Origin: Dulcicalothrix desertica PCC 7102
Lineage (GTDB): Bacteria; Cyanobacteriota; Cyanobacteriia; Cyanobacteriales; Nostocaceae
Length of the DNA stretch: 64,000 bases
NCBI RefSeq assembly: GCF_003991905.1
Contig: NZ_RSCL01000016.1
Span: forward strand, 62,001 to 126,000
Direction of reading: 5' to 3'
A model generated the notes under the pieces. That model did no database searches and was not told where the DNA came from. It worked only from the letters and a program-made list of their open reading frames with translations. Shown here in pieces: positions 44,386-53,095 of this stretch (positions are counted from its first letter, which is position 1; each line of letters starts with the position of its first letter). Position numbers and translations under genes: made by a program.

Positions 44386-45501
44386 ATGAGAAAAACTAAG
44401 AAAATAATCATCATTGGTGGTGGAATAGGAGGCGCCGCAACTGCGTTAGCATTAAACCGTGCAGGGTTCGATGTCAGCATTTACGAGCGCGCACAAGAAT
44501 TAAGAGAAGTAGGAGCAGGAATAGCACTATGGGCAAATGCCACTCACGTTCTCAACGAATTAGGTTTACTCGAAGATGCAGTTCGTAATGGTTGTTTAAC
44601 AACGAACTATCAATTTTTAACCGAGAATGGCAAAGAGTTAGTAAATGTGTCTGTTGATAAGTTTGAGTTACCCGTTATAGGTATCCATCGCGCGGACTTA
44701 CACAAAATTTTATGCAGTCAGGTTGCAAGTAAGTTTACTTTGGGACAAACATTCGAGCGATTTGAGCAAGATGGCGCCAAAGTAAGTGTTGATATGAAAT
44801 CTGGGTTACACGATGAGGGAGATGCTTTAATTGGCGCCGATGGTTTAAAGTCACAAGTACGGGCAGCATTATTTGGTGAAAGTCCACCTATTTACCGCAA
44901 TTTTACTACTTGGCGTGGTTTAACTAATTACATACCGAATCAATATCGTCCTGGTTATATTCATGAGTTTCTAGGACGTGGTAAAGGTTTTGGTTTTATG
45001 ATGCTAGGTAATAATAGAATGTATTGGTATGCAGCAGATAAAACAAAACAAGGACAAAAACATGAGTTAGAAGTAATGTTTCAAAACTGGTTTAGCGCAA
45101 TACCAGAATTAATAGCAGCTACCGATAAAGCAAATATTATCCAAACTGATTTATATGACCGTGTACCAACACGACCTTGGGGAACAGGAAATATTACTTT
45201 ACTAGGTGATGCAGCGCATCCAATGTTACCAACATTAGGACAAGGAGCGTGTATGGCATTAGAAGATGCACTAGTTATTACCAAGTGCTTACAAGAGTCA
45301 GATAATATAACCAAAGCTTTTGAGCATTATGAGTTGCAGAGATTTCCACGTGTTAAATCGATTGTAGAGCAGTCATTACGGTCCGGACGTATGGGAGAGC
45401 TAGAAAACCCTATTGCTGTGAAACTGCGAAATCAGTTTATGAAGTTAATGGGGTCTGCGATTGCTGATAGCTTTACAAGTTTTCATTCATTTAGAGCATA
45501 A
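44386..45501 (+). CDS. FAD-dependent monooxygenase (PHBH-like)
   Basis: 371 residues of the group A flavin monooxygenase fold. The N-terminal IIIIGGGIGGAATALALNRA binds FAD, followed by IYERAQELREVGAGIALWAN. The DG motif is GDALIGADGLKSQVRAALFG. The GD motif is LLGDAAHPMLPTLGQGACMA, followed by LEDALVI. Family members hydroxylate aromatic rings or epoxidise carotenoids. The substrate is unknown; the adjacent TetR gene suggests induction by a small molecule, possibly an aromatic compound. Confidence 0.88.
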   Translation: MRKTKKIIIIGGGIGGAATALALNRAGFDVSIYERAQELREVGAGIALWANATHVLNELGLLEDAVRNGCLTTNYQFLTENGKELVNVSVDKFELPVIGIHRADLHKILCSQVASKFTLGQTFERFEQDGAKVSVDMKSGLHDEGDALIGADGLKSQVRAALFGESPPIYRNFTTWRGLTNYIPNQYRPGYIHEFLGRGKGFGFMMLGNNRMYWYAADKTKQGQKHELEVMFQNWFSAIPELIAATDKANIIQTDLYDRVPTRPWGTGNITLLGDAAHPMLPTLGQGACMALEDALVITKCLQESDNITKAFEHYELQRFPRVKSIVEQSLRSGRMGELENPIAVKLRNQFMKLMGSAIADSFTSFHSFRA

Positions 45502-45670
45502 ACTATTACCTGCGGTTATTGGCGCCTGCTGAGGGTTTAATAGCATCATGCGGAGTTATCGTTATTAGTTCTGATTAGTTGTAAGCAGTTTGTGTACTCA
45601 GATAGATATGACAATTATCACGATTTAAGTAATAATAGCTTTATAAAGTAAACATAATTGGGTGGTGGTT

Positions 45671-45865
45671 ATGACAAGAGTGACTATTCCTAAGCGTTAT
45701 CTTGTTTCTCTTGATGAGGAATCTGTCGTACTAGATTTACCAGAGTCTGTGTTAGCATCATTGCAACGGGACTATGAAAAAGTCAAGAAGGCTAAGGGAA
45801 TTCTACAGCATAAAAAAGAAGCAATGTTAGCTCATCTTGATACAGTGCGTGGGGAATGGGAATGA
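45671..45865 (+). CDS. Small antitoxin-like protein before a PIN toxin
   Basis: 64 residues starting MTRVTIPKRYLVSLDEESVV, with a helical segment rich in charged residues (SLQRDYEKVKKAKGILQHKK). The frame also opens at an upstream GTG (45662). Its stop TGA overlaps the ATG of the PIN toxin (ATGA), so the pair is translationally coupled. It has no named DNA-binding motif. Confidence 0.65.
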   Translation: MTRVTIPKRYLVSLDEESVVLDLPESVLASLQRDYEKVKKAKGILQHKKEAMLAHLDTVRGEWE

Positions 45866-46245
45866 AATATCTCTACGATACAAATATTTTTATTTACTAT
45901 TTGGCGGGAGATGAGACAGTCACCAAATTGTTTTCAAATGATTTTATCGAAAGTAATTATGTTGTAACATCACCGATTATTCGGATAGAGCTACTTTGTT
46001 TTTCTAGTTTGTCCGAACCAGAGGCAGAAGCAATTGAGGATTTATTAAGTCAATTTGATTCTGTGCCGATTTCTAGAAAAGTTGAGAATCAAACAATTTC
46101 TTTAAAGCGAAAACATAAAATTAAGTTGCCAGATGCGGTAATTGCTGCAACGGCTTTATGTCAGGAAGCTGTTTTGGTAACTCGTAATATTCGTGACTTT
46201 CAGAATATTGTAGAGTTAAAGTTAGAAAATCCTTTTGATGAATAG
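45862..46245 (+). CDS. PIN-domain toxin (VapC type)
   Basis: 127 residues from the ATG that overlaps the antitoxin stop; an ATG two codons upstream is the alternative. MKYLYDTNIFIYYLAGDETV holds the first catalytic Asp, SPIIRIELLCFSSL the conserved Glu, LPDAVIAATALCQEAVLVTR the third acidic residue, then NIRDFQNIVELKLENPF. The set of catalytic residues is complete, so it looks functional as an RNase toxin. It is a second VapBC-like pair in the window, unlike the one at 8372. Confidence 0.8.
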   Translation: MKYLYDTNIFIYYLAGDETVTKLFSNDFIESNYVVTSPIIRIELLCFSSLSEPEAEAIEDLLSQFDSVPISRKVENQTISLKRKHKIKLPDAVIAATALCQEAVLVTRNIRDFQNIVELKLENPFDE

Positions 46246-46299
46246 TAAAGCGCACATCGCTACTGTTTCATGTCAAAAGTTTTGGGGAGTTGATATTCT

Positions 46300-46385
46300 C
46301 TTACTCTCCTCTCTCTGTATACTCTGTGTCTCTGTGGTAAAAAATTATATACACTGCATATTTGAGACAGGTATGCTACAATTGC
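46300..46385. repeat. Compound dispersed repeat
   Basis: CTCTGTATACTCTGTGTCTC then TGTGGTAAAAAATTATA, then CACTGCATATTTGAGACAGG and TATGCTACAATTG. The same order of blocks appears at 11146-11225 and, for the second part, near 15665. It overlaps the 3' end of a kinase remnant. Confidence 0.55.
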
Positions 46386-46848
46386 AGGGAATTTGGATAA
46401 TAAATTCAGTTCCTTGGCCTAAAGTTGAGGAAAATTCTATTTTGCCACTATGTTTTTCAATTATTTGATAGCTGATAGACATTCCCATCCCTGTTCCTTT
46501 ACCTACTGGTTTGGTTGTAAAGAAGGGGTCAAAGATACGCTGCTTAATTTCTTCGGGAATGCCAATACCATTGTCTGCTATCTGAATTTGTACCCATTTA
46601 GAGTTTACAAGACTGGTAGTAATAGTAATGCAGTTGGGATTTTGTCGAATTTCTTCTATTGAACGCGCGGTATTACTCTGTTCAACTGCGTCGATACTAT
46701 TGGAAAGAATATTCAGAAATACCTGGTTTAGTTGTCCTGCATAGCATTCAACTAAGGGTAAATTTGTATATTGTTTGATAATCTTTATTTCTGGTCTTTG
46801 GGTTGTCGCGCGAAAGGAATGATTAGAACCAATTGTAGAGGCAGGGCA
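46345..46848 (-). pseudogene. Histidine kinase ATPase-domain remnant
   Basis: An uninterrupted minus-strand frame without a proper start. It reads GSNHSFRATTQRPEIKIIKQ, then LNQVFLNILSNSIDAVEQSN (N box), [14 protein letters not shown] (G1), [20 protein letters not shown] (F and G2 boxes) and FSSTLGQGTEF. These are the HATPase_c parts of a sensor kinase. Sensor, H-box and dimerisation region are gone. It probably descends from a large hybrid kinase; 3' sequence beyond the domain is repeat DNA. Confidence 0.75.
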
Positions 46849-47104
46849 AAGGCGCCACGGTTAAATTTCATATCTATAGGTAAAGTTACTTATCATAAAA
46901 GCAAAGTTTGAATTTGCTTTAAACTTATATTTCCCGTCCAGATATTATTTAAGCGCGAGAGCGATATATGTATTACTGATAATTAGCGCTATGTGAATAA
47001 AGGCTGATTTGAGACTAATTTGTGATTTTTTTGGAAATATGAATCAATAATAGAAGTTTTGACTTAGATTAAATATATAAATATTAGTAATAGATGTAAC
47101 AGAT

Positions 47105-47668
47105 ATGCCTAAGTTTCCACCCAAAGATTATATTCAATCGATATCGTTTCCGAGTGAGATTACTTTACGTCCCATTGGTGTCGTGCATTCTCCCTACAAA
47201 GAACGACACGGTACACCCAGACAGTCACAACTTCGTAATGTACCTGAAAACTATCAGCCTGCTATCGCTCAAATCGAACTTTTCCACGATATTATACCCA
47301 CGATTGCACTTAAAGATATGGAAGGGTTTGAGCGAATTTGGATAATTTCATGGTTACATCTTAACTACCATTGGAACCCAACTGTGATTTTACCGCGTGG
47401 ACCGCGAGTCCGACGTGGGACAATGGCTACACGCGCTCCTCATCGTCCTAACCCTATTGGTTTGTCGGCGCCTAAACTTCTCAAAATTGAAGGTTTGGTT
47501 TTACACGTTGAAGGAATTGATTTACTAGACCAAACGCCTGTACTTGATATTAAACCTTATGTACCATACTGTGATGCATTTCCAAACGCCCGCAGTGGTT
47601 ATGTCAACGATATGGAAGACGCTGCAGTACACGAAGAAGACATATTTGGTAATAATGGGCGCCTTTAA
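47105..47668 (+). CDS. trmO: TrmO (TsaA-like), tRNA t6A N6-methyltransferase
   Basis: 187 residues. LRPIGVVHSPYKERHGTPRQ is the family start and GTMATRAPHRPNPIGLSAPK is the SAM-binding/active motif; YVPYCDAFPNARSGYV lies near the end. TrmO methylates t6A37 in tRNA(Thr). In Nostocales the C-terminal extension is short, as here. It starts at ATG 47105, following about 240 bp of free sequence. Confidence 0.88.
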   Translation: MPKFPPKDYIQSISFPSEITLRPIGVVHSPYKERHGTPRQSQLRNVPENYQPAIAQIELFHDIIPTIALKDMEGFERIWIISWLHLNYHWNPTVILPRGPRVRRGTMATRAPHRPNPIGLSAPKLLKIEGLVLHVEGIDLLDQTPVLDIKPYVPYCDAFPNARSGYVNDMEDAAVHEEDIFGNNGRL

Positions 47669-48002
47669 ACCGGACTTAATTTCATTTTGTTCTTTTTGTT
47701 ACAAAAGTCAAATAATTGTCATGAATTTGATATACGAACCACATTAGATACACAATCGTGAAAAATTTTTGCTATTCTTTAGTTAACATTTCGTAATATT
47801 AACTATTACCGTGACTCTATGGAATCGTATGTATTGTTTCTGATGCCAAATCGCTTATGCATTAGCTATGGTATGAGCGGACGTTGTACTGAGCGTCTTT
47901 CAATACATTTGTTCAAGGGAGATTTACGGAACTATAAGTTGTCGAGGTGGAGTAATCAATGAATTTCTATGAAATATTTTCTAGGATAAGAGGAATTTGA
48001 TT
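47669..48002. other. Intergenic region, no gene seen
   Basis: About 330 bp before the carbonic anhydrase gene. It is AT-rich with a strong Shine-Dalgarno (TAAGAGGA, 47987-47994) at its end. No repeat or RNA recognised. Confidence 0.4.
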
Positions 48003-48677
48003 GTGCCAATAAAACGCATCATAGAAGGGCTGAATGAGTTTCACGATACTTATTTCGTGTCCCACCGCGAAATGTTCGAGCAGTTGTCTCAAGGTCAATC
48101 CCCAGAAGTATTATTCATAACATGTTCTGATTCTCGTATCGACCCTTGTTTAATTACCCAAAGTCAACCTGGTGAATTATTTGTAGTTCGTAATATCGGT
48201 AATATTATCCCCGCTTACGGCGCCTCGAATAGTGGAGAAGGTGCAGCTATTGAGTACGCAGTCGGTGCTTTAGGTATAAAAGATATAGTTATTTGTGGTC
48301 ACTCCCACTGTGGTGCAATGCGAGGATTATTGCAAATAGGTAATCTTACTCAACAGATGCCATTAGTTTACGACTGGTTAAGAAAACATGCAGAGTCAAC
48401 TCGTCGTCTAGTTTTGGACAACTATGAAGGTTGTTCGAGTGAAAAACTCCTAAAAATCGCTATTGAACAAAATGTGCTAACTCAAATTGAGAATCTGGAA
48501 ACATATCCAATAATCCGCTCTAAGCTTCATGGTGGTAAAGTCACTCTCCATGCTTGGATTTATGAAATCGAGACTGGGGAGGTTTTCGCTTACGATGGCA
48601 GCATCGGTCAGTTCAAAGCTTTAGAAAACCGTCCCTTCCCTGTAATGAACCCTCTAATTTGTGCCCACGCCGAATAA
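48003..48677 (+). CDS. Beta-carbonic anhydrase
   Basis: 224 residues. Zinc ligands are in FITCSDSRIDP (Cys and Asp) and CGHSHCGAMRGLL (His and Cys). NIGNIIPAYGASNSGEG, AAIEYAVGALGIKDIVICGH and LHAWIYEIETGEVFAYDG are the rest of the family pattern. The reaction is CO2 hydration to bicarbonate; many cyanobacterial members are carboxysomal or cytosolic. It lies 166 bp upstream of pxcA, a proton-extrusion gene linked to inorganic carbon uptake. The Shine-Dalgarno spacing favours the GTG at 48003 over the TTG at 47997. Confidence 0.9.
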   Translation: MPIKRIIEGLNEFHDTYFVSHREMFEQLSQGQSPEVLFITCSDSRIDPCLITQSQPGELFVVRNIGNIIPAYGASNSGEGAAIEYAVGALGIKDIVICGHSHCGAMRGLLQIGNLTQQMPLVYDWLRKHAESTRRLVLDNYEGCSSEKLLKIAIEQNVLTQIENLETYPIIRSKLHGGKVTLHAWIYEIETGEVFAYDGSIGQFKALENRPFPVMNPLICAHAE

Positions 48678-48843
48678 CTCGTACACAAAAATATATACTT
48701 AAGTATTAAGTTAAGTAAAGTATTATGCTAATGGGCAAACAATATTATATTACCCATTGGCAATTATTTTTACAAAAATAAAATAGTATGTTCTACAATA
48801 GTAGCTACCATATAAGCTAACAATATAGAAGCAGTATATTATT

Positions 48844-50187
48844 ATGGCGTTGAAGTCTTCTTCGATGGCAAAAAGTACAGGCTCTTTACGCCATAAGATA
48901 ATAAACTTTTGGCGTTATTCCTTCGCATGGTTTACCGATACTCCAGAGCGAGCTTTAAACGATGCATATAAAGCAGCTACAATTATACGAGAAATCGAAA
49001 TTGAACAATTTAGCGGCAATAAAATATCTTCGGAATCTGCCAATTATTCCAATAGTGTGATGAATTACTGGCAGTCAGCTTTGAATAATAATTTAAATAT
49101 TGTTAAATTTCGACTTGCTGAGTTTAGATTAAGTAGCTCATTGATAAAATTATCTAATCAAGAAATATTAGAAAAACTAAAGTATATTGACGAAATTGTC
49201 GCCAAGTATCTTCAAGATGATGAATTATTAGCATCAGGCGCAATTATTCCAGCAGACACTCATAATATAAATAATACAAATATTAATAACCAAGTATCAC
49301 AAATTGAGCGTCAACAAGTGATTCAACCACCCATCAAAGTGCAAACAGCGCAAGATAGGGATGTTGAAAGTATGCGCGTCAAGCCTGTTTCTCACAAAAG
49401 TGGAATTTTACCACGGTCTATAGGAAGAACTTTTAATCGCCTAAAAGACGATTTTGCACCCGAAGCTGAAGAAAAATATGTACAAAATTTTAGAGTCTCA
49501 CGAAGACGAACCCAAGCTTCGGTGAAATTTTTAGTAATGTTAGCAGTTATACCATTGATAACGCATTTACTAACTAAACAGTTTCTAGTCAGTCCAATAG
49601 TTGAGCGTACACGGGGTGAAAATAACCCTAATATATTTATAAATTCCGAGATGGAAGATGAAGCGCTACAGGAACTAAAAATTTATGAACGTGGGCTGAA
49701 ATTTGAAAGCTTTATATTGAAGGCGCCGACTTTAACTCCAGAAAAGATAGGAGAACAAGTCAAAGAAAAAGCCATCGAGATAGCAGAAGAATTTCGGCAT
49801 AAAAGCAACAATGCAATTAGTAACATCTTCGCTGATATGTTCTCACTCGTTGCCTTTGCGGTCGTAGTTGCTACCAGTAAGCGCGAAATTGTAATACTAA
49901 AAGCATTTATAGATGATGTAGTTTATGGCTTAAGCGATAGTGCGAAAGCATTCTTAATTATTCTATTTACCGATATATTTGTGGGTTTCCACTCTCCCCA
50001 CGGTTGGGAAATTTTATTAGAAGGAATGGCACAACATTTAGGTCTACCTCCTAACCGTAGTGCCATATTCCTATTTATTGCGACCTTCCCTGTTGTACTA
50101 GACACCATCTTTAAATACTGGATATTCCGTTACCTCAGCCGTTTATCCCCTTCCGCACTAGCAACGTTGAAAGAAATGAACGAATAA
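48844..50187 (+). CDS. pxcA: PxcA (CemA/CotA), light-dependent proton extrusion protein
   Basis: 447 residues. The N-terminal 200 are hydrophilic. The C-terminal part has four membrane spans, including VKFLVMLAVIPLITHLL, FADMFSLVAFAVVVATSKRE, AKAFLIILFTDIFVGFHSPH and RSAIFLFIATFPVVLDTIF. FHSPHGWEILLEGMAQHLG and FKYWIFRYLSRLSPSALATL are hallmark CemA/PxcA blocks. The protein supports light-driven H+ efflux and inorganic carbon uptake. It stands next to a carbonic anhydrase gene on the same strand. Confidence 0.93.
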   Translation: MALKSSSMAKSTGSLRHKIINFWRYSFAWFTDTPERALNDAYKAATIIREIEIEQFSGNKISSESANYSNSVMNYWQSALNNNLNIVKFRLAEFRLSSSLIKLSNQEILEKLKYIDEIVAKYLQDDELLASGAIIPADTHNINNTNINNQVSQIERQQVIQPPIKVQTAQDRDVESMRVKPVSHKSGILPRSIGRTFNRLKDDFAPEAEEKYVQNFRVSRRRTQASVKFLVMLAVIPLITHLLTKQFLVSPIVERTRGENNPNIFINSEMEDEALQELKIYERGLKFESFILKAPTLTPEKIGEQVKEKAIEIAEEFRHKSNNAISNIFADMFSLVAFAVVVATSKREIVILKAFIDDVVYGLSDSAKAFLIILFTDIFVGFHSPHGWEILLEGMAQHLGLPPNRSAIFLFIATFPVVLDTIFKYWIFRYLSRLSPSALATLKEMNE

Positions 50188-50191
50188 GCTT

Positions 50192-50262
50192 GCAACGGAT
50201 GTAACGGATGTAACGGATGATTTATTGGTTACATCCGTTACATCCGCTCATCATCCGTTGCC
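50192..50262. repeat. Hairpin of tandem GTAACGGAT units after pxcA
   Basis: GCAACGGATG (50192-50201) pairs with CATCCGTTGC (50252-50261); three GTAACGGAT-type units face GTTACATCCGTTACATCC. It is a candidate terminator and a dispersed repeat, with a partial copy at 15739-15768. Confidence 0.65.
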
Positions 50263-50403
50263 ATTTTGCTACATAAACAATAAATAATGTCACGGTTCTT
50301 CATCAAGATTGGGTTTGCAAATCAATAACTTCGATTAGAATAGGAGTCTTACACAAATAAGTATCAATTTTTAGATACAAGCAAGGGCCTGCGCGTCGGT
50401 TAT

Positions 50404-51813
50404 ATGGTAACGATGAATGCATTAGATTTAGCTTTTACTCCGGCACTTGAGATGGCGGACTTAGTTCGTCGGCGCCAGGTATCACCACTGGAGTTAGTAA
50501 ATATATACTTAGAAAGGATTGAGCGTTTAAATCCTAGGATTGGAAGTTATTTTACAGTTATGGCAGAGCAAGCCATGGCTGATGCCAAGGTTAAAACAGA
50601 AGCTTTGGTAAATGCTACTAATTTGCCTCCATTTTTTGGTGTGCCGATTTCAACTAAAGACCTCAACTCAGTTGCTGGTATACCGTGTACTTACGGAACT
50701 AAAGCATTAATAAATAACATCCCCGAATATGATGATGTTGCTATAGCCAAGATTAAACAAGCTGGGTTTATTATTCTTGGTAAAACTGCTACGTCTGAGT
50801 TAGGTTCATTTCCTTACACCGAACCTACGGGTTTTCCTCCATCACGTAACCCGTGGAATCTTGAGTATACTCCTGGAGGGTCGAGTGGTGGCGCCGCTGC
50901 TGCTGTAGCTGCGGGGTTATCTCCAATTGCACAAGGTTCAGATGGAGGTGGTTCCATTCGTGGACCTGCTGCTTGCTGTGGATTATTTGGTATAAAACCA
51001 TCGCGCGGTCGAGTATCACCAGGCCCTGCTGGCGATAAATTTAATGGTATTGCCACAAATGGGCCAATTGGTCGAACAGTTGCAGATGCAGCAGCACTTC
51101 TTGATGTAATGTCGGGTAATGTTGCAGGTGACCCTTATTATTTGCCAAGTCCCGAATGTTCATTTCTTGAAGCAAGTTTACAACAACCTGGTCATTTACG
51201 CATAGCTTACTCTACAAAGTTTTTACCTATCGGTGAAGCAGATGCAACTTGTAAACAAGCTGTTTTACAAACAGTTAAGTTACTCGAAGACTTGGGACAC
51301 ACTGTTGAAGAAAAATGTCCTGACTTTAGCGGTTTAATCGAACCATTCCAGATTATATGGCGTAACGGTGTAGCCGCAGGTGGTATTCCTCCTGAAATGC
51401 TGCAACCTGTAAACCGTTGGTTAATGTCAAAAACAGATAGCGCAGTTGATTATCTCAAAGCTGTTGCTAAGATGCAAATTGTATCGCGGCAAATTGTTAG
51501 CTTTTTTGATAACTTCGATGTATTGTTAATGCCTGTTTTCCTACATTCTCCCATCCGTGTTGGTGAATGGTCGCATTTGAGTCCTGAAGATATCTTTGAA
51601 AATATTGTTCAGTGGGTCGCACCTTGTCCACCGGCTAATGCAACTGGACAACCCGCTATTGCAATTCCTGTTGGGTTTGATAGTAAAGGCTTACCAATGA
51701 GTGTACAGTTTGTAGGTAAACCTGCCGCTGAATCTACTTTAATTCGTCTTGCTGCACAACTTGAAACTGCAAAACCTTGGATTAATAGGCGCCCAAATTT
51801 AGATAACATATAG
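50404..51813 (+). CDS. Amidase-signature family hydrolase
   Basis: 469 residues. The Ser-cisSer-Lys triad is readable: Lys in FGVPISTKDLNSVAGIP, the cis-Ser in PGGSSGGAAAAVAAGL and the nucleophile in QGSDGGGSIRGPAACCGLFG. It is the amidase type of the superfamily (as in GatA), but the flanking text is not GatA-like, so an aliphatic or aryl amidase is more likely. It is a single gene; the start may be ATG 50404 or ATG 50413. The substrate is unknown. Confidence 0.88.
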   Translation: MVTMNALDLAFTPALEMADLVRRRQVSPLELVNIYLERIERLNPRIGSYFTVMAEQAMADAKVKTEALVNATNLPPFFGVPISTKDLNSVAGIPCTYGTKALINNIPEYDDVAIAKIKQAGFIILGKTATSELGSFPYTEPTGFPPSRNPWNLEYTPGGSSGGAAAAVAAGLSPIAQGSDGGGSIRGPAACCGLFGIKPSRGRVSPGPAGDKFNGIATNGPIGRTVADAAALLDVMSGNVAGDPYYLPSPECSFLEASLQQPGHLRIAYSTKFLPIGEADATCKQAVLQTVKLLEDLGHTVEEKCPDFSGLIEPFQIIWRNGVAAGGIPPEMLQPVNRWLMSKTDSAVDYLKAVAKMQIVSRQIVSFFDNFDVLLMPVFLHSPIRVGEWSHLSPEDIFENIVQWVAPCPPANATGQPAIAIPVGFDSKGLPMSVQFVGKPAAESTLIRLAAQLETAKPWINRRPNLDNI

Positions 51814-51859
51814 ATATGTGTAGTATATGCAGTATGTGTATGGTAGGCTTCGGTCTACC

Positions 51860-52044
51860 CTACGCATTATTTCTCCATTGCATTTTGTTGTAATAATGTT
51901 TTCGATTTTCTTCTACTAAGTGTGGTTCATTCCATCCTGAGTTTGGAGGATGGGATAAAAAGCATCAGGATAATTTTCCGCAAGTTGGGTTATATAATAT
52001 TCATTTTGTATAGGGTCGATGATGAGTGTAATTGTAGTGTTCAT
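51860..52044 (-). pseudogene. Small gene with a one-base frameshift in a T-run
   Basis: The minus strand starts MNTTITLIIDPIQNEYYITQ, then LAENYPDA. Just after this, five Ts in a row (about 51957-51961) break the frame; with six, it would continue as FLSHPPNSGWNEPHLVEENR and KHYYNKMQWRNNA to the stop at 51860. The total 185 nt is one short of 62 codons. I do not recognise the protein. A sequencing error at the homopolymer or a truly broken gene are both possible. Confidence 0.5.
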
Positions 52045-52098
52045 AAGTAAGGTTGCACAAATTAAATCACTTATACATGCCGTGAATAGTAAGATAAA

Positions 52099-52467
52099 TT
52101 AATAAATGACTCTATCAATATCGGTATAGATAAAGTCATTACCTTTAAATAATAAAGGCTGATTTGTAGATTTTGCCAAAGCATAGGAAAAGCAATCTCC
52201 CATATTCAGCTTCGCTGGATGGCGCCCCTTACCAAACTTCAAAAATGGTTCAGTAGCTAACTGTGCCTGTTCTGCACTCAAAGGTACGATAATTATAGAA
52301 AGTGCTTCAATCAATAACTTCAAATTTTCTACACCTTGGTCACCATGTTTAGTACCCATAACTATGGATGATTCAACATAACTTGGAGCAGAAAGTAAGC
52401 AATCTTCGCTTTCGTTAATAAGTTGAATAAATATTAATTCTTCAGGTTCCGCATAAATAATTGCCAT
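52099..52467 (-). CDS. PIN-domain toxin, start uncertain
   Basis: 122 residues from the first ATG (52467). Upstream codons in the same frame read IVIDPSAI, which includes the first catalytic Asp of a PIN domain, but no ATG, GTG or TTG lies there. The true start may be ATT or ATA at 52483-52494, overlapping the antitoxin stop. LLSAPSYVESSIVMGTKHGD holds the conserved Glu and LNMGDCFSYALAKSTNQPLL the third Asp. If translation starts at the ATG, the protein lacks an essential residue. It is the downstream gene of an antitoxin-toxin pair. Confidence 0.72.
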   Translation of the reverse strand: MAIIYAEPEELIFIQLINESEDCLLSAPSYVESSIVMGTKHGDQGVENLKLLIEALSIIIVPLSAEQAQLATEPFLKFGKGRHPAKLNMGDCFSYALAKSTNQPLLFKGNDFIYTDIDRVIY

Positions 52468-52490
52468 GATAGCAGAAGGGTCAATAACTA

Positions 52491-52751
52491 TTATTCTGGA
52501 ATTCCAAACTCGTTATATCCAATAATTTGATCAGGAGTTCTGTTATCAATAATCGGTAAATTTCTAATTTTGTTACAGATAGTACGAACCGCATTAATGT
52601 CAATTTTTTCCTCTTTCAGGTTTTGTGAGGAAATAGGATGAAGTTGATACATAAGTTTTCCTTTTATTTCCATACCCACAACATTTTCAGGCATTTTTAG
52701 GTACAGAAACCCATTCTCGTCTACACGTCCATCAACGTCGATTTGCTGCAT
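52491..52751 (-). CDS. Antitoxin-like partner of the PIN toxin
   Basis: 86 residues: MQQIDVDGRVDENGFLYLKM then PENVVGMEIKGKLMYQL, which resembles the small beta-rich N-terminal part of some PIN-associated antitoxins, then a helical tail IDINAVRTICNKIRNLPIID ending in GYNEFGIPE. Its stop overlaps the presumed start region of the toxin. It is the promoter-proximal gene of the pair. Confidence 0.6.
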   Translation of the reverse strand: MQQIDVDGRVDENGFLYLKMPENVVGMEIKGKLMYQLHPISSQNLKEEKIDINAVRTICNKIRNLPIIDNRTPDQIIGYNEFGIPE

Positions 52752-52800
52752 TGACTTAGGCTCGCTTATTGAATTACCTTATTTATTTTAGTATAAATGT

Positions 52801-53025
52801 CTATCTTGCGTCCAAATTACCAGAGTTAATTATGACTGCTGGATTCATAAGTTGCTGTAATAATTAAGCAGTTTTGTTGAGATTACCCGAAGGCAACCAA
52901 CCTTGCTTTAACCAATCTGCCTATTGCCCAGCAGTAATAGTACGTATCCAACGATTATCTTCGTTTTTATGTTTCCTGGCTTCTGTTTGTAGATTAGAAT
53001 TGGTCTCATCTAACAAAATTTGCAC
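52801..53025 (-). pseudogene. Decayed small gene with two in-frame stops
   Basis: A 75-codon frame starting at GTG reads VQILLDETNSNLQTEARKHK, NEDNRWIRTITAGQ, stop, ADWLKQGWLPSGNLNKTA, stop, LLQQLMNPAVIINSGNLDAR. Apart from the two stops it is cleanly protein-like. I do not recognise it; the location between toxin-antitoxin genes suggests another such relic. Confidence 0.5.
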
Positions 53026-53095
53026 GTTGACTTCACCACATATACTTACGTAAAGTATAGTACATGTTTTTCTAATTTTAACTAAGTTTAATTAC

